Below the pieces are notes generated by a model that was not told where the DNA came from, did no database searches, and saw nothing but the letters and a program-made list of their open reading frames with translations. Position numbers and translations under genes: made by a program. Below, one piece after another: positions 20,892 to 22,620 of a DNA stretch of 22,620 nt. The DNA is taken from NCBI GenBank assembly GCA_015501075.1, contig JADNYJ010000504.1:1-22620 (forward strand), written 5' to 3'. Source of the stretch: Gymnopilus junonius. Its lineage: Eukaryota; Basidiomycota; Agaricomycetes; Agaricales; Galerinaceae. The first letter of the stretch is position 1; each line of letters begins with the position of its first letter.

Positions 20892-21703
20892 ATGTAAGCT
20901 GAATTTTTGATATTGTGAGATATTATGAACTTGATTTTATTTTATAGGCCCCCCAAAGGTGGTTTCAAGAAGAAGACAGGTTCCGATGGAACATCAACAC
21001 CAGTGACACCCGTAGGTGCATTCAGAATCCCGATTTTTCTCTGGAGACTAATCAAATCGCGCGTTTCAAGTCATTAGCTGTCCAATTATCATACCTACAC
21101 CAGCCAAGACCCTTCAAAAACCCGCACTACACGAAGAATGTCAATCGTAGAGTCAAGAACTTGAAGACAGTGCTCGGTCAGGAGAGAGAGCGAGAAAGAG
21201 CAGACAGGGAAGAGAGAAGACTGAAGAGGGAGGAGCTACTCAAAACGAACCCTCAGGCCGTTGTGGACATTCCGGAGGAAGTGCCTACTTGTAGGTTCTA
21301 TACTATTTTTAATCGTAGTTTTGACCATATCTAACGACATCAAGCAGACACGACTATAGAAGCACCTCCGTCAGTTATACCCCATAAACATTTATGTGAT
21401 ATCACAGGCCTTGATGTGAGATACTCTCGCCATGCTTTGGACGTATTCTGACGCGTCGCATTAGGCCCCGTACACAGACCCAGCAACAGGTCTGCGCTAC
21501 CATGATAAGAGCGTATACGAAATCGTGAAAGGGCTGGTGCGTCATCAAAACTGTTCTTATACTTCGACATTTTATGGATACCTCTGCAGAGCGCTAGCAT
21601 GGCCAAGGACTATTTATCAGGTATGCGCTCACTTTTTCCAGCCTCCGTGTTCCCGCTAACCTTGCCTTGGCTAGCTCGGGGTGTTCACTCAATAGTCAAG
21701 TAG
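20892..21703 (+). CDS. IES6: INO80 chromatin-remodelling complex subunit Ies6 (YL1 C-terminal domain)
   Basis: Small nuclear subunit that in yeast and human (INO80C) pairs with Arp5 in the INO80 nucleosome remodeller. Seven coding exons: 20892-20893, 20948-21015, 21078-21290, 21348-21415, 21465-21536, 21590-21620 and 21675-21703; introns 49-62 bp; 160 aa. Landmarks: QLSYLHQPRPFKNPHYTKN (26-44), a basic/acidic charged helix (about 55-80), IEAPPSVIPHKHLCDITGL (98-116), the YL1_C core YTDPATGLRYHDKSVYE (120-136) and the conserved tail DYLSARGVHSIVK. The start codon itself is split: AT ends exon 1 and G begins exon 2, giving MPPKGGFKKK. No other upstream ATG reads into this frame. The second intron uses a GTGCAT donor, the only choice that keeps frame. 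Confidence 0.92.
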
Positions 21704-22033
21704 ATGTATTCATTACGGTCAATTGAATAGGACCTGAACAAGGCCATTATATTGCGAAATTAACGACATCTAAGAGTGTTGTTGTATGGAAATCAGATGT
21801 AATATGTAACGATACGGACGACAATAACGATAAGACGAATCCGGGAATACGAAGGATTTACTCTAAAGTGCGGATGGACGGGCTATGACACATCAGGAAA
21901 GGCTACAAGTGACGAGAATGACGACGTGGCTCTGAATTAGGGTCTCAGGCGCCAACAGTATTATAAAGAGATAGAGGTAAGAGAAGGAAGAAGAAGAAAA
22001 TATAGTACAATGGAGGTACTTGCATGATGCCCT
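21704..22033. other. Convergent 3' intergenic region
   Basis: 330 bases between the stop codons of IES6 (plus) and the NRPS-like gene (minus). It should hold both 3' UTRs. I see no gene, only a purine-rich stretch near 21975-22005. Confidence 0.5.
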
Positions 22034-22620
22034 TTATGCTGGCAAAAACCCGATCTCTTTCCAATAAGCAACCCATTTTTCGACGTCATGCTCGCCGAGA
22101 GGCTGGACATCCTCACTTCGCAACGAAGGGGAGGCGTTCAAAGCATTGTCGGTGACGACCTTAGCGAGCAGACCCATGCTCTCCGTTTGATAGGAGGAAG
22201 CACTAAGGGCAATGCGATAGAAGTGGGTCATCCTTAACGCAGCGCGACTGTGCTCTGCTTGACGTCCAGAAGTCTTCTCGTCCGCGTCGTTTGAGGAGCT
22301 TTCGAGGCGGGCGAACCACTCGACGTAAGGCACGAGAGGGACGCCGAGAGAGGTGGCAAGGGCCTTCATGACAGTGTTCCATTTGACCGGTTTGGGATGC
22401 ACGAGGTGAAGAGTTTGGTTCTCAGCACGGCGCATGTCCACGATGGCAGCCGCAGCGAGGTCCACTGGAATCCAGGAGATCAACTACAGCAGAATTAAGG
22501 GTTAGGAAGGGAATCAAACAATAGCCTGAACAACTCACGTCTTCTCCATCCGGAAGGCATCCCAAGTACGACGCCGACTGCGCAATAGCTGGGAACCATT
22601 GAGAAGGGTCCCAGCAACCA
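22034..22620 (-). CDS. NRPS-like / adenylate-forming reductase, C-terminal reductase domain (partial)
   Basis: 3' end of a gene running off the right edge. Two exons are visible: 22620-22539 (continuing beyond the window) and 22483-22034, joined across a 55-bp intron in phase 0. The protein reads QWFPAIAQSASYLGCLPDG then LISWIPVDLAAAAIVDM, HLVHPKPVKWNTVMKALA and ends KWVAYWKEIGFLPA. This is the closing part of the NAD(P)-binding (male-sterility / thioester-reductase type) domain of fungal alpha-aminoadipate-reductase-like enzymes, which release a carrier-bound acid as aldehyde. The adenylation and carrier domains, if present, are outside the window, so substrate and subtype cannot be told. 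Confidence 0.83.

Noticed and set aside
15051..22620. Secondary-metabolite cluster made of the reductase and the NRPS-like gene
   Set aside because: They are about 6 kb apart with an F-box gene and housekeeping IES6 between them; no transporter, P450 or regulator in the window.

Overview
The window is nuclear DNA of a filamentous basidiomycete, most likely an Agaricomycete. Genes are split by many short introns (mostly 49-74 bp, GT...AG), exons can be tiny (21-45 bp), and the encoded proteins (COQ1, GNA1, IES6, NRPS-like reductase, F-box proteins, a multi-pass membrane family) are typical of mushroom-forming fungi. I rebuilt exon structures by hand from splice sites, reading frame and family motifs. 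I could not run alignments or RNA mapping.

Layout. 234-1936 (-): COQ1, mitochondrial polyprenyl diphosphate synthase of ubiquinone side-chain synthesis, with one clear and one probable single-base frame break. 1937-4137: no recognisable gene. 4138-11709: a local family of a multi-pass (probably 7TM) membrane protein. It comprises a nearly complete broken copy (4138-5395, +), a 5'-only remnant (6288-6651, +), a decayed copy (6675-7825, -) and the only intact member (10371-11709, -, five exons, 365 aa). GNA1 (9130-9877, -), glucosamine-6-phosphate N-acetyltransferase of UDP-GlcNAc/chitin precursor synthesis, sits among them. 13010-13932 (-): a decayed NAD(P)-dependent reductase whose exons match the intact seven-exon reductase at 15051-16415 (-), so this is a tandem duplication with one dead copy. 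17850-18200 (+): a fifth, internally deleted relic of the membrane family. 19211-20620 (-): a single-exon F-box-like protein. 20892-21703 (+): IES6, the small INO80-complex subunit, divergent from the F-box gene. Its start codon appears to be split by an intron. 22034-22620 (-): the 3' end of an NRPS-like/adenylate-forming reductase, cut by the window edge.

The housekeeping genes (COQ1, GNA1, IES6) do not form a pathway together. The distinctive feature is the accessory material between them: five copies of one unnamed membrane-protein family and two copies of a reductase, with one survivor in each, spread on both strands among gene-poor, AT-richer spacers. I see no evidence of phage, CRISPR, rRNA, a confident tRNA or an intact transposon.
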